Assembly: GCA_964493095.1 (NCBI GenBank)
Contig: CAZBNG010000029.1
Location: 1-26,278, forward strand
Source of the DNA: CAYXSX01 sp964493095
Lineage (GTDB): Bacteria; Pseudomonadota; Alphaproteobacteria; Micavibrionales; Micavibrionaceae
Direction: 5' to 3'
Length of the DNA stretch: 26,278 nucleotides
A model generated the notes under the pieces. The model did not search any database and was not told the origin of the DNA. It was given only the letters and a program-made list of their open reading frames with translations. Numbering within the stretch: position 1 is the first letter of the stretch; each line of letters starts with the position of its first letter. The position numbers and the translations under genes were made by a program. Below, one piece after another: positions 6,023 to 14,582 of the stretch.

Positions 6023-8725
6023 ATGAGTGTTTTCCCAATGCCCTTAAGAACAATCCTGCTGGTTTTATTATTGTTTACTTGTGCCGTTGCGGGTGCGGCG
6101 CACAGCTTTGCCGACGGCATCTCTCCCGCTTTTTCTCCTTTCTGGCAGCAACAGCGGGATGCGCAGGATGAGATAGGGCAGGACGAGGTCGGGCGCGATC
6201 TCTATATGCCCCGCCGCCCGGCAGAGCCTTACCCTTACCAAACCCCCGGTCAGCCGGTAACGGCGCCACGATTCGAAGCGCAGCGTTTCGCTGCCCCGCC
6301 CCCCGAACAACCAGCAAAAAAATCGGCGCTCGAAAAGTTTTACTCCGAACGCATCGTCGACGAACTCGAACAGTTCGGCTACGACATGTTCGGCGTCCCC
6401 AAATACGAAACCCGCCAGCGCCTTGATTCCTTAAGCGAAAACAATCCCTCCCCGCGCAACGGAAAACCGGAGGAAACCATCGTGCAAACCCCTATGGGGG
6501 CAGTTCAGGACGACTTTGTCCTGAGCAGCGGCGACCAGCTTGAGGTTATTTTCACCGGCCAGCGCACCGAGCGCAACTACTACACCATCGATAACCGCGG
6601 CACGCTGATCATCCCCGATTTTCCGCCTATTCCCGCCGCCGGACGCTCTATCGGGCAGCTTCGTGTCTCCCTCGAAACCGCGGCACGCAACCTGCACAAT
6701 ACACAGGCTTACGTTTCCCTTTCCAATGTGCGCCAGATCGGCGTATTGGTCGTCGGCCACGTCAAACGTCCGGGGCGCCAGAACCTGACGGTCTTCCATA
6801 CTGTACTCGACGCGCTGATGCTCGCGGGCGGGGTGGAAAAAACCGGGTCCCTGCGCCAGATCAAACTGGTGCGTAACGGCCGCAGCACGATTATCGACCT
6901 TTATGCCCTGCTGATGCACGGCGCCACCAATATGGATTTGCAACTGCGTGACGGCGACCGCATCATGGTGCCCTCTATCGGTCCAACCGTGGCGGTCGCC
7001 GGGGAAGCCAAACGGCCGGGTATTTATGAAATAACCACAACAATGCCGGAAATGCGCTACGACCCACGTGCGGCCAGCGAGAAGCTATCCCTCAACGATA
7101 TGCTCGATTTCAGCGGTGGCGTGCTGGCGCCGGGACAAAACCGTTTTATCAAACTCGATTTAACCGACGACGGCCGCGAGACGGTGGATGAGACGCACGA
7201 CCCCTTTGCCCCGGAGTTCGGGGACGGCTCTATCCTCATGATTTCCAAGGGTAAGGAAAAACGCGCCGGAACGGTCGAACTTACCGGCCATACCCGAAAG
7301 GCCGGGATTCACGCACTGGATGAGGCAAAAACACTGCGACAGCTTATCGACAGCGATCAGGTGCTCGGCCCCGACGCCTATCCATTGGTCGGTGTAATCG
7401 AACGCTGGGACGGCGACCAGCTTACCGGCAGGCTGATCGGTTATCCGCTCCGACTCGTATTGAAAGGAAAGTTTGATATGCCGCTGAAAGACGGCGATGT
7501 GGTTCATATTTTCTCTCAAGAGCAAATGGTGGCGCTCAGCGAGGAAGTTCTTACTGAGAACAATGGTGGCGACGTCCGTAAAAAACGCAAGGAACGCCGT
7601 GAAAAAGCCGAACAGCGCCGCCGTCTCGCCGGTGAAGGATCAACTGATGAAGAGGAAACGCCCGAACCGGATTATATCGAAAACGAAGCCATCAACGACT
7701 TCCTTAAGGAACGGTCGGCCTTTATACGCGGCGCCGTGCGCCATCCCGGCGCATACCCGGTCGCCGAAGGCACGACGCTCGACAGCCTGCTTGCCGTGGC
7801 AGGCGGCCTCGCGCTGGAAGCCAACACGCATAATATAGAAGTGACCAGCGTCCTGAGCAGCGGCGGGACCGCAAATACCGGCCAGCCCCGCCGCGAACAA
7901 ATCGACATGGCATCCCTTAATCTCGCCGATGTAGCCATTCAGGCCGGCGATGCCGTGCGCGTAAACCAGAAGTTCAAAAAGGTCGAAGACAACAGCGTCC
8001 TGATTATCGGCGAGGTAAAGAACCCGGGGCGTTACGATCTGCTGCCGGGCGACAAACTCTCCGACTTGCTGGAACGTGCCGGCAACATGACCGATCAGGC
8101 CTACCCGGCCGGCGCGATTTTCAGCCGCGAGAGCGAACGCCGCGCCGAAGAGGCGCGCTTCAAATCCCAGGCCCGCGAACTGGAGCGCGCCATTGCGCTG
8201 GCACTGAACCAGGACGAGAAGAAGGTCGATAATGCCAAACTGATGGAAGCGCGCACTCTTGCCAAGGAACTGCGGCACGCCGAAGGCGTCGGACGCATCA
8301 CGGTAGAGGCAAATCCCGCCGTTCTCAAAACGCAGCCGGAACTCGACCTGCTTCTGGAGCCCGGCGACCGCATCTATATCCCGCGCCGCAGCCTGACCGT
8401 GCGCGTCTCCGGTGAGGTGCTCTCCCCCGCTTCCCTGCAATTCCGCAAAACCAAGAACGCAATGGATTACATCAACGAGGCGGGCGGGTTTTCCTTTAAC
8501 GCCGATAAGGACCGCACTTTTGTACTTTACCCCGACGGCAGCGCCCAGCCGCTGCAGGTCAGCTCGTGGAATTATAACCCGGCCTTTATCCCCCCCGGCT
8601 CCACCATCATCATTCCCAACGACCCCAAGCCGTTTGACTTCATCGAAAGCGCAAAGGATATCAGCCAGATTCTCTCAAACCTCGCGATCACCTCCATCTT
8701 TATAGACGATATAAGGGATAATTAG
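6023..8725 (+). CDS. Polysaccharide export protein, Wza/SLBB family, six SLBB-like repeats
   Basis: This 900-aa outer-membrane exporter is more than twice the usual Wza length of about 380 aa. Residues 1-30 are a signal peptide. Cys20 follows FT rather than the G/A/S needed by a lipobox, so it is probably not a lipoprotein. After a proline-rich stretch, residues 163-235 form the Poly_export domain (DDFVLSSGDQLEVIFTGQ). Six strand motifs of the form V-x-G-x-x-x-x-x-G open SLBB-like units at about 241, 323, 418, 566, 659 and 793. A basic, charged insert lies at 515-555 and a predicted coiled coil at 703-750. The C-terminal helix (871-895) resembles the Wza pore helix. No clear SD precedes the ATG; Met6 is an alternative start. 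It heads the plus-strand part of the polysaccharide locus. Confidence 0.9.
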   Translation: MSVFPMPLRTILLVLLLFTCAVAGAAHSFADGISPAFSPFWQQQRDAQDEIGQDEVGRDLYMPRRPAEPYPYQTPGQPVTAPRFEAQRFAAPPPEQPAKKSALEKFYSERIVDELEQFGYDMFGVPKYETRQRLDSLSENNPSPRNGKPEETIVQTPMGAVQDDFVLSSGDQLEVIFTGQRTERNYYTIDNRGTLIIPDFPPIPAAGRSIGQLRVSLETAARNLHNTQAYVSLSNVRQIGVLVVGHVKRPGRQNLTVFHTVLDALMLAGGVEKTGSLRQIKLVRNGRSTIIDLYALLMHGATNMDLQLRDGDRIMVPSIGPTVAVAGEAKRPGIYEITTTMPEMRYDPRAASEKLSLNDMLDFSGGVLAPGQNRFIKLDLTDDGRETVDETHDPFAPEFGDGSILMISKGKEKRAGTVELTGHTRKAGIHALDEAKTLRQLIDSDQVLGPDAYPLVGVIERWDGDQLTGRLIGYPLRLVLKGKFDMPLKDGDVVHIFSQEQMVALSEEVLTENNGGDVRKKRKERREKAEQRRRLAGEGSTDEEETPEPDYIENEAINDFLKERSAFIRGAVRHPGAYPVAEGTTLDSLLAVAGGLALEANTHNIEVTSVLSSGGTANTGQPRREQIDMASLNLADVAIQAGDAVRVNQKFKKVEDNSVLIIGEVKNPGRYDLLPGDKLSDLLERAGNMTDQAYPAGAIFSRESERRAEEARFKSQARELERAIALALNQDEKKVDNAKLMEARTLAKELRHAEGVGRITVEANPAVLKTQPELDLLLEPGDRIYIPRRSLTVRVSGEVLSPASLQFRKTKNAMDYINEAGGFSFNADKDRTFVLYPDGSAQPLQVSSWNYNPAFIPPGSTIIIPNDPKPFDFIESAKDISQILSNLAITSIFIDDIRDN

Positions 8726-9495
8726 TGCAAATGACTAAAAGCGCCCTCTTCTCCATCGTCACGATAACGAAAGATAATCTCGGCGGTCTGCAGGCCACCG
8801 GAAAATCCCTCGCCGTGCAAACTAACCGGGATTTTGAGTGGATCGTCATTGACGGCGGGTCGCACGACGGCACAAAGGAATTTCTTAAAACCGCACCCTG
8901 CGAATGGATATCCAAACCGGATAAAAGCCCTTACGAGGCGATGAACAAGGGGCTGGAGCGCGCAGGCGGTGCCTATATCCTGTTTCTTAACGCGGGTGAC
9001 ACCCTCGCCACGCCGCAGACTCTTGATAAAATTTCCCACACCATCACCGCGCAGGAGGAAATCCCCGATTTCATTTACGGCGACGCGCTGGAAGGGGCAC
9101 AGCCCCATCCGCATTATAAAAAGGCGCGCTCCCACACCGCCGCAGCGCTGGGAATGTTCACCCATCACCAGGCGATGCTATACGCCCGCGATACGGTGCG
9201 CGACATGCGCTATGACACGGATTATAAAATCGCCGCCGATTACGATTTCACCCTGCGGGCGCTCAGAAAATCCCACCATGTGCTCTATGTCCACGAAGCG
9301 CTTTGCGTATTCGCGCCCGGCGGGATATCGCAAAGGAACGCCGCGCTGGGCCGGGCCGAGCAATTCCAAATCCGCAAGGTCTTACGGGTTAATAACGTGG
9401 TTGAAAACGCCGTGATTTTCACGGCTCAGTTTGCGCTCTGGGGCCTGCGGAAAATGTTCCCTGCCGTATACTGGGCAATCAGGAAAAGGCGCTGA
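8725..9495 (+). CDS. Glycosyltransferase family 2 (WcaE-like)
   Basis: This 256-aa GT-A enzyme is predicted to transfer a sugar during surface polysaccharide synthesis, acting at the cytoplasmic face. FSIVTITKDNLGGLQATGKS opens the fold (residues 9-28). FEWIVIDGGSHDGT (37-50) supplies the nucleotide-binding aspartates. SKPDKSPYEAMNKGLERA and ILFLNAGD (to residue 92) match the WcaE-type pattern in which the metal-binding motif is N-A-G-D. The start is a GTG whose first base is the last base of the upstream TAG, with AAGGG 7 nt before it, so translation is coupled to the exporter. An ATG two codons later is possible. The last 17 bp overlap the convergent gene at 9479. WcaE enzymes usually have S-E-P-D-x-G-I-Y-D-A-M-N-K-G; here it is SKPDKSPYEAMNKG. 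Confidence 0.88.
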   Translation: MQMTKSALFSIVTITKDNLGGLQATGKSLAVQTNRDFEWIVIDGGSHDGTKEFLKTAPCEWISKPDKSPYEAMNKGLERAGGAYILFLNAGDTLATPQTLDKISHTITAQEEIPDFIYGDALEGAQPHPHYKKARSHTAAALGMFTHHQAMLYARDTVRDMRYDTDYKIAADYDFTLRALRKSHHVLYVHEALCVFAPGGISQRNAALGRAEQFQIRKVLRVNNVVENAVIFTAQFALWGLRKMFPAVYWAIRKRR

Positions 9496-10318
9496 TCTTC
9501 CGGTAATAGCGCCGCCGCGAAAGAGCGAAACGCAGCCCCGCGCCCCCATCAAGAAAGCCGAGCTTCAACACATAGCAATGCAGGAATGCCGCGACGCCCC
9601 GGCAGGGCAGCATGCGAAACAGAGCTTTCATCAACGCTCTTGCCCGGTTCGTCTCCTGCGGCCATAATCCGCGCGCGTTCATCGCGGCCTCCCAGCGGGC
9701 ATAGCGTTCATGGCGCTCCTCCCAGCGCGCGGCATCGTCATAGGCATCATGGATAAGCGGCGATTTAAACACACCAATTTTTTCATGTGCGTATTCCGGC
9801 TTTAAAAGCGGCTGATAATGTCCTTCTATTTCCCCCATCCCTTCGGCGATCTCCAGATCGTCGATCACCGGAAAATAGAATTTACGCTTGTCAAACAGGC
9901 ACAGTTTTTTATTCCTCAACCCAAAACGCAAAAGACGGTTTTCAAACCGGTATTGCCCACTGACGAAATACCCTGCGCACGTTTTTTTTCTTTCAAACGC
10001 CGCTGCGATTTCACGGGCCAGCGCCGGGGTGACCAGTTCATCCGCATCAAGAAAAAAAATAAAATCATGCTTTGTGGACAGCGTTTCAAGGCAGTACTGG
10101 CGCTTTTTCGGATACGCGCCGTTCCATTGAAAATCAACCACCTTAACCCCGGATTTACCGGCCTTTTCGGCGGTGTCGTCATCGCTGCAGGAGTCCACAA
10201 CGATCACCTCGTCAAAGGATGACAATGCCCGCAGACAGGTTTCAATACGGCGCGCTTCGTTTTTGGTGACGATAATGACGGAGACGGGAATTTTTTTAAC
10301 CTTATCCCGCCCGGACAT
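9479..10318 (-). CDS. Glycosyltransferase family 2 (WaaE/KdtX-like)
   Basis: This is a 279-aa GT-A glycosyltransferase. PVSVIIVTKNEARRIETCL lies near the N-terminus, FDEVIVVDSCSDDDTAEKA follows, and FIFFLDADE gives the metal-binding D-x-D. The sequence KKRQYCLETL before it and the RF..RLLRFGLRNKKLCLFDK segment resemble the WaaE/KdtX branch, which adds sugars to the lipopolysaccharide core or other glycans. The frame extends to 10342, but I chose the ATG at 10318. GGGAG lies 7 nt upstream, and the ATG follows the stop of the Wzz-like gene after one base, which is typical of coupled genes. It ends within the oppositely oriented GT2 gene (17-bp overlap). The sugar specificity cannot be read. Confidence 0.87.
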   Translation of the reverse strand: MSGRDKVKKIPVSVIIVTKNEARRIETCLRALSSFDEVIVVDSCSDDDTAEKAGKSGVKVVDFQWNGAYPKKRQYCLETLSTKHDFIFFLDADELVTPALAREIAAAFERKKTCAGYFVSGQYRFENRLLRFGLRNKKLCLFDKRKFYFPVIDDLEIAEGMGEIEGHYQPLLKPEYAHEKIGVFKSPLIHDAYDDAARWEERHERYARWEAAMNARGLWPQETNRARALMKALFRMLPCRGVAAFLHCYVLKLGFLDGGAGLRFALSRRRYYRKISAFS

Positions 10319-10319
10319 T

Positions 10320-11159
10320 TCAGCGCTCCCGGACACAGCCATGCAGGATAAAACCGAGGAACGCGCCGAGCAAAATTCCGCAGGAAAGCAGCAGATAATA
10401 ATCCGGCCATTCCGGCTTTTGCGAAGAGGCCGGCGGCTCGATCACGGCGGCGGCATAAGGCTGGTCGATCGACACCAGCATGCGCAAACGCTCCTGTTCC
10501 AGCAGCAGCGTGGTAAGCGCGCGGCGATGCTCCGGGTTGTTCGTCCTGTCGATAGCATCCTGCAAATATTTCACGCGCTGCGTGGTTTCCTCGCGGATAT
10601 CGCTGCGGATATGATGGTCGCTCAGGTCGTGGATACGCCCCAGAAAATAAGCGGCAAACTCTGGATGGGGGTGCCAGTAAACAAGCCGCCGCAATGCGGT
10701 TGTTCCCACAGGCTCCAGTTTCACCCGCTTTTCAAGATATTCAGACAGCTCGGCAGGGGTGTATTCTTTCCTGCCGCCGGAAAATTCAACACTGCGGTCC
10801 AGCATCAGCCCTTTGACCACCGCAGGGTCCTCCAGCAGTTTCGCGGCAATCGACGGGCCGTTATAAATATTTTCAAAGCGCAGGAAATCCGTCGTATTGG
10901 CACCCCCCACACGCTGCACGAGATGGCGCAGCGCATACAGATTGTCATTGGCCAGCAGGGATGAAACCTCAGCCCCGTCCATCGGGTTGGCTGGGCCGAC
11001 AATCATCGTGGCCTTGTAATGCGGCACAGAGACAAAGCCAATCAGAGCGGCCAGCGCTGCGCCGATCAATATTCCCGTTACAATGAAACCCCGCGCTTTA
11101 ACGATATCGCTTAATAAATCCCCCAGCGTCTTATCGCGATTTTGTACGGCGCTATCCAT
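10320..11159 (-). CDS. Wzz-like polysaccharide chain-length determinant protein
   Basis: This 279-aa protein has the two-transmembrane layout of polysaccharide co-polymerases. An N-terminal membrane segment spans about residues 24-45 and is followed by the conserved VPHYKATMIVGPA. A helical periplasmic domain lies between (about 50-250, with coiled-coil REETTQRVKYLQDAIDR), and a proline-containing motif leads into a second segment at about 254-274 near the C-terminus. No Walker motif or kinase domain is present, so it is the membrane subunit only. It sets the modal length of the polymer made by a Wzy-type polymerase; a candidate polymerase is two genes upstream. The start overlaps the stop of the GT4 gene by 8 bp, and its TGA lies one base before the next ATG. 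It is therefore inside a tight operon. Confidence 0.85.
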   Translation of the reverse strand: MDSAVQNRDKTLGDLLSDIVKARGFIVTGILIGAALAALIGFVSVPHYKATMIVGPANPMDGAEVSSLLANDNLYALRHLVQRVGGANTTDFLRFENIYNGPSIAAKLLEDPAVVKGLMLDRSVEFSGGRKEYTPAELSEYLEKRVKLEPVGTTALRRLVYWHPHPEFAAYFLGRIHDLSDHHIRSDIREETTQRVKYLQDAIDRTNNPEHRRALTTLLLEQERLRMLVSIDQPYAAAVIEPPASSQKPEWPDYYLLLSCGILLGAFLGFILHGCVRER

Positions 11160-12378
11160 GATTTTTAAACTCTATGTCGTTTTTCGCCACGTCCCAGGCC
11201 CGCTCGATCCACGCATTGATCGACTGGCCGGGCACAAAAACCTCCCCGGCGCGCCCCGCCCCCTGCTGGGCGGCAAACCAGTCATCGCCGCTAAAGCGGA
11301 AATGCCTGATAGCCTCGATCAGCGCATCTTTCTGGCCCTGCGCGATCACAACGCCGGCCTTGAAGTCGTTAATGATCTTGGCGGCCTCACACTGCACCGG
11401 ACCAAGGAAAATGCAGGGGCGGCCCACGGCCAGCGCAGAATAAACCTTGCTCGGCACGATACATCCGGCGGCTTCCTCTTTCATGGACACCAGATGCACA
11501 TCACCGCTTTCCATGAGGATACGCAGCTTTTCCACCGGCTGGTAGGGAACAAGACGGATATTATCAAGACGGCGCCTGTCCCTTTCGCTGGCGATGTAAT
11601 CAAAACGCGGGCCGTCCCCGACGAACATAAACTCGATCTCCGGATTTTCATGACACAGCGCCTCGGCAGCCGCGAGGATCGTATCGACCGGGTGGGCCTT
11701 GCCGATATTCCCGGCATAAAGCACGCGGAATTTCGGCGCCTCTTTGAGCAAATCGGCGGGCAATTCCGATGCGGTGGATTTTTTCGGGGGCTTGTCCTGG
11801 TTGGCAGGCTGGGAAAGCTCCACATCGGGCCAGTTGGGAATGACCGTAATACGTTTGGGATCAACCTCGTAATAGCTGAGCTGACGCGCCATACAGCGCC
11901 CGATCACGATGGTCTTGTCGCACGAACGCATGGCCTTGCCGCTCATTCCGCGCAGCAGGTTGTTCAGCGGTGCGGGAATGTTAACACCCAGCGCCGGCAT
12001 AACATCGGGATACAGGTCTTGGCACCAGTGAATATGGCGGGATTTTTTCCAGCGTGCGAGAATACGCCCCAGCACGGCAAGCATCGGCGGATCGGTCATG
12101 GTCACAACAATATGGCGGCGCGGCTGGCGCAGCCCTTTGAAAAACATCTTGAGCCATATCCAGCTGTACCCCAGAATACCGGGCCGGGCACTGCCCTTTA
12201 CACGGAAAACGTTCACCGCCCCGTCACGCTCCCGCCCGGCTTTTTGGCCCGTGGTGATGACGGTCACGTGCCACCCTTCTTTAGCAAAAGCCCGCGCCAG
12301 ATCACGCAAAACGCGCCCGCTTGCGCCGCGCATCGGCGGATAAACCCGGTTAAAAAACAAAATAGATGGTCGTTGCAT
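11152..12378 (-). CDS. Glycosyltransferase family 4 (WbuB-like)
   Basis: This 408-aa GT-B enzyme has both domains. The N-terminal acceptor domain shows PPMRGASGRVLRDLARAF (residues 14-31) and HWCQDLYPDVMPALGV (117-132), both typical of WbuB-like fucosamine/N-acetyl sugar transferases. The C-terminal domain starts with FRVLYAGNIGKAHPVDTI (217-234), continues with FVGDGPRFDYI and ends its donor site with PSKVYSALAVGRPCIFLG (309-326). This matches the UDP-sugar-binding pattern, with the usual acidic residue region near 301-303. It acts on the cytoplasmic side of the inner membrane. Its start lies 3 bp after the upstream stop, and it overlaps wzz by 8 bp. The donor and acceptor sugars are not determinable. 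Confidence 0.9.
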   Translation of the reverse strand: MQRPSILFFNRVYPPMRGASGRVLRDLARAFAKEGWHVTVITTGQKAGRERDGAVNVFRVKGSARPGILGYSWIWLKMFFKGLRQPRRHIVVTMTDPPMLAVLGRILARWKKSRHIHWCQDLYPDVMPALGVNIPAPLNNLLRGMSGKAMRSCDKTIVIGRCMARQLSYYEVDPKRITVIPNWPDVELSQPANQDKPPKKSTASELPADLLKEAPKFRVLYAGNIGKAHPVDTILAAAEALCHENPEIEFMFVGDGPRFDYIASERDRRRLDNIRLVPYQPVEKLRILMESGDVHLVSMKEEAAGCIVPSKVYSALAVGRPCIFLGPVQCEAAKIINDFKAGVVIAQGQKDALIEAIRHFRFSGDDWFAAQQGAGRAGEVFVPGQSINAWIERAWDVAKNDIEFKNHG

Positions 12379-12381
12379 ACT

Positions 12382-13656
12382 TTAGTCGTGCCCTGTTGCC
12401 GTATCCTGCCGGGCCTCCGCTGCCAGGCTCTTTAACGCGTAAAGAGCCGCCGGAATAAGCAGCAGGATGATCCCGAAATCCAGAGACTTATAACTGGCAT
12501 ACAGAAAGACATTGATCAAGACCGGAGCAGCGATCGCCAGCCCTAAAACGGGAGCTTTTAGAATAACGTCAAGCAACATGCGGCCCAAAGCGGCAAGATA
12601 GAAAAGGGTAAGCAGTAAGCCGCTTAAACCCGTTTTCAAAAGCATGGCTGTCAGCAGGCTATGGGTAAAATTTACGCTGACCCCACCCACGGCGGGAGAA
12701 TGGAAATGAGCCCCCCACCCCATTCCAAAAACGAGGGAAAGCGGCCCGGCGCCGACAACTTCCCACACCGCCCGGGCTTCCTGCCAGCGCATATTCAGCC
12801 CGACCAGGGCGTTCTTTTCCGCCAGCACGCCCGCCATCCCGGCAATCAAAGGCCAGAGGAAATACCCGGCTGCGCCCGTCATCAGCAAGGACAACGGCAT
12901 TTTATAAGGCGCGCGGATAAACCCCAAAACACCCAGCACCGCGATATAGACCGCAAAAGCGCCAAGGGTCGCGCGTTGCAAATTCGCCGCCATCGCCGTG
13001 ACGGGCAGCACGGCGAAACAGACCAGCAAAAGGCCGAACAAGAAGCGCCGTCCCGTCTTTATGCCCGTAAGATAATACCCGCCCCAGCCGGTTAAAATCA
13101 GGGCGCTGAACAGCACGCTGGGCACGTTGGCGAGGTAATATAGCGCCTCTGACTTTAAAAAATGCACAAAATCAAGACCGATCAGGGGAGAAACAACCCT
13201 GAAAGCGAACAAAACCCCAAGAAATATATAAGAAAACAGGATTATTTTAAAAAAATTTGAATTTTTTTGAAGCTTTTTAGAAAAAAACAACGGAAAAAGC
13301 ATAAAAACAAAGGGAATATAGTCGCGCATCATCATCTTTATGCCATTTTCCTGAAAAACCCCGGTAAAAAACGGCATAACGGAGCCAAAAACAAGCAAAA
13401 CAGCGCCTATTTTGCGGTAGCTCTGGGCGTTTACGCCGGGACGCAGGGCGTCATAAACGCCGCCTACCCCTGCCGAAATCAACAGCAGCGCGCCAATGAC
13501 AAGCTCCGCAACACTCGGCTTGTCCGGCGTAGGTGAGCCAAAAAACGCATAAACGCCAAGCGCCAGCACAAAGGCTGTGCTTTGCATGTCCAGTCTTTTA
13601 AACAGGGTAAATAACGGCGGAATACGAAAGGCGGAAAATTGCGCTACCGCGCTCAT
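12382..13656 (-). CDS. O-antigen polymerase/ligase-like membrane protein (Wzy/WaaL type)
   Basis: This 424-aa, very hydrophobic protein has about ten to twelve transmembrane segments. A longer soluble loop runs from about LAEKNALVGLNMRWQEARAV through GMGWGAHFHSPAVGGVSVNF to THSLLTAMLLKTG. This loop, ending in an H-S-L motif before the next helix, is the usual signature of the Wzy_C/O-antigen ligase superfamily. In the operon it is the likely polymerase of a Wzy-dependent polysaccharide, with the Wzz-like protein two genes downstream; ligation to lipid A cannot be excluded. The frame is open to 13800. I chose the ATG at 13656 because it gives a 4-bp ATGA overlap with the upstream tauE stop and removes a 48-residue non-hydrophobic extension. 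The SD is weak, as expected with coupling. Confidence 0.8.
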   Translation of the reverse strand: MSAVAQFSAFRIPPLFTLFKRLDMQSTAFVLALGVYAFFGSPTPDKPSVAELVIGALLLISAGVGGVYDALRPGVNAQSYRKIGAVLLVFGSVMPFFTGVFQENGIKMMMRDYIPFVFMLFPLFFSKKLQKNSNFFKIILFSYIFLGVLFAFRVVSPLIGLDFVHFLKSEALYYLANVPSVLFSALILTGWGGYYLTGIKTGRRFLFGLLLVCFAVLPVTAMAANLQRATLGAFAVYIAVLGVLGFIRAPYKMPLSLLMTGAAGYFLWPLIAGMAGVLAEKNALVGLNMRWQEARAVWEVVGAGPLSLVFGMGWGAHFHSPAVGGVSVNFTHSLLTAMLLKTGLSGLLLTLFYLAALGRMLLDVILKAPVLGLAIAAPVLINVFLYASYKSLDFGIILLLIPAALYALKSLAAEARQDTATGHD

Positions 13657-14489
13657 GACAGAATGCCGATCCACATTTTCACCGCCACGATAACCATGAA
13701 AACGGCAAAGATACGGCGCAGCGTATCCACAGAAAAACGGTGGGCGGTTTTGGCGCCTAGCGGCGCAACGGAGACACTGATCGGTATAATCGCCGCCCAT
13801 GCCAGCACGTTAACGTAGCCGAAGCTGAGCGGCGGCAGGCCTTCGGCCCCGCGCCCGATCCAGAAAAATCCGGCAGCAGCGGGAATGGCGATAAATAGCC
13901 CCAGCGCCGAGGCCGTGCCGATCGCGCGGTGCATCGGCACCTGTCCCATACTCATATACGGTACGCTCAGGGTCGCCCCGCCGATACCGATCAGGGTGGA
14001 AATATTGCCGATGACGAAACCGGCAAGACCGGAGCCCAGCGGCCCGGGCACCTGTTTGAAAAGCTTTATGCGCGAGGGGTTCGTTACCATCATGACGGCA
14101 AAAATCAAAATCGCCGTGGCAAAAACCATCTTCAACTCCACCCCTGTAAGCCCGGAGGCCAGCGCCGTGCCGCTTACCACCCCCAGCAAGATACCGGGAC
14201 CGATCACACGTAAAAGCCCCGTATCGACATTGCCTTTTTTCCAGTGTGTCCTTGCGGAAGAAAACCCCGTAGGAACAATAATCGCCAGCGACGTTCCCAC
14301 TGCCAAATGCATAAGATGCGGCGAAGTAAAACCCAGCGCGCTAAAAATGAAAAACAGGCCCGGCACCAGGACAATGCCCCCGCCAATCCCCAGAAGACCG
14401 GCAAGGAATCCGGCAAAAGCTCCAAGAGCGGCTATTCCTGCAACAAGCATGAGCCATTCCTGAGGCGACAATAAACTGAAAACTTCCAT
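13653..14489 (-). CDS. TauE/SafE family sulfite/organosulfonate exporter
   Basis: This 278-aa integral membrane protein with about eight helices fits TauE/SafE. FAGFLAGLLGIGGGIVLVPGL (from about residue 25) and the inverted second copy GFVIGNISTLIGIGGATLSVPYM (about 157-179) are the paired glycine motifs. HLAVGTSLAIIVPTGFSSAR and HRAIGTASALGLFIAIPAA are the matching A-x-G-T-S motifs. The family exports sulfite, sulfoacetate, taurine or similar anions. The gene is upstream of, and overlaps by ATGA with, the polymerase-like gene, so it is expressed with the polysaccharide locus. No strong SD stands at the usual distance before the ATG; TTAAGG is only a few bases away. The substrate is unknown. 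Confidence 0.9.
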   Translation of the reverse strand: MEVFSLLSPQEWLMLVAGIAALGAFAGFLAGLLGIGGGIVLVPGLFFIFSALGFTSPHLMHLAVGTSLAIIVPTGFSSARTHWKKGNVDTGLLRVIGPGILLGVVSGTALASGLTGVELKMVFATAILIFAVMMVTNPSRIKLFKQVPGPLGSGLAGFVIGNISTLIGIGGATLSVPYMSMGQVPMHRAIGTASALGLFIAIPAAAGFFWIGRGAEGLPPLSFGYVNVLAWAAIIPISVSVAPLGAKTAHRFSVDTLRRIFAVFMVIVAVKMWIGILS

Positions 14490-14582
14490 GCCTTAACAGC
14501 TAGCACGTAAATCGTTCCGGCTAAAGCCCGCGCATGTAAACAGTGCCCAGAAAATTACGACATGAAAGATTCAAGGAACAGG

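Noticed and set aside
7640..8440. 266-aa minus-strand reading frame
   Set aside because: It is antisense to the exporter, with no recognisable domain and no SD.
11083..12435. 450-aa plus-strand reading frame
   Set aside because: It is antisense to the GT4 and Wzz genes, has no family motif, and its amino acid content is that of a shadow of high-G+C coding DNA.
13657..13800. Extended N-terminus of the polymerase-like protein from 13800
   Set aside because: The extension would overlap tauE deeply, is not hydrophobic and has no family resemblance. The ATGA overlap at 13656 explains the start better.
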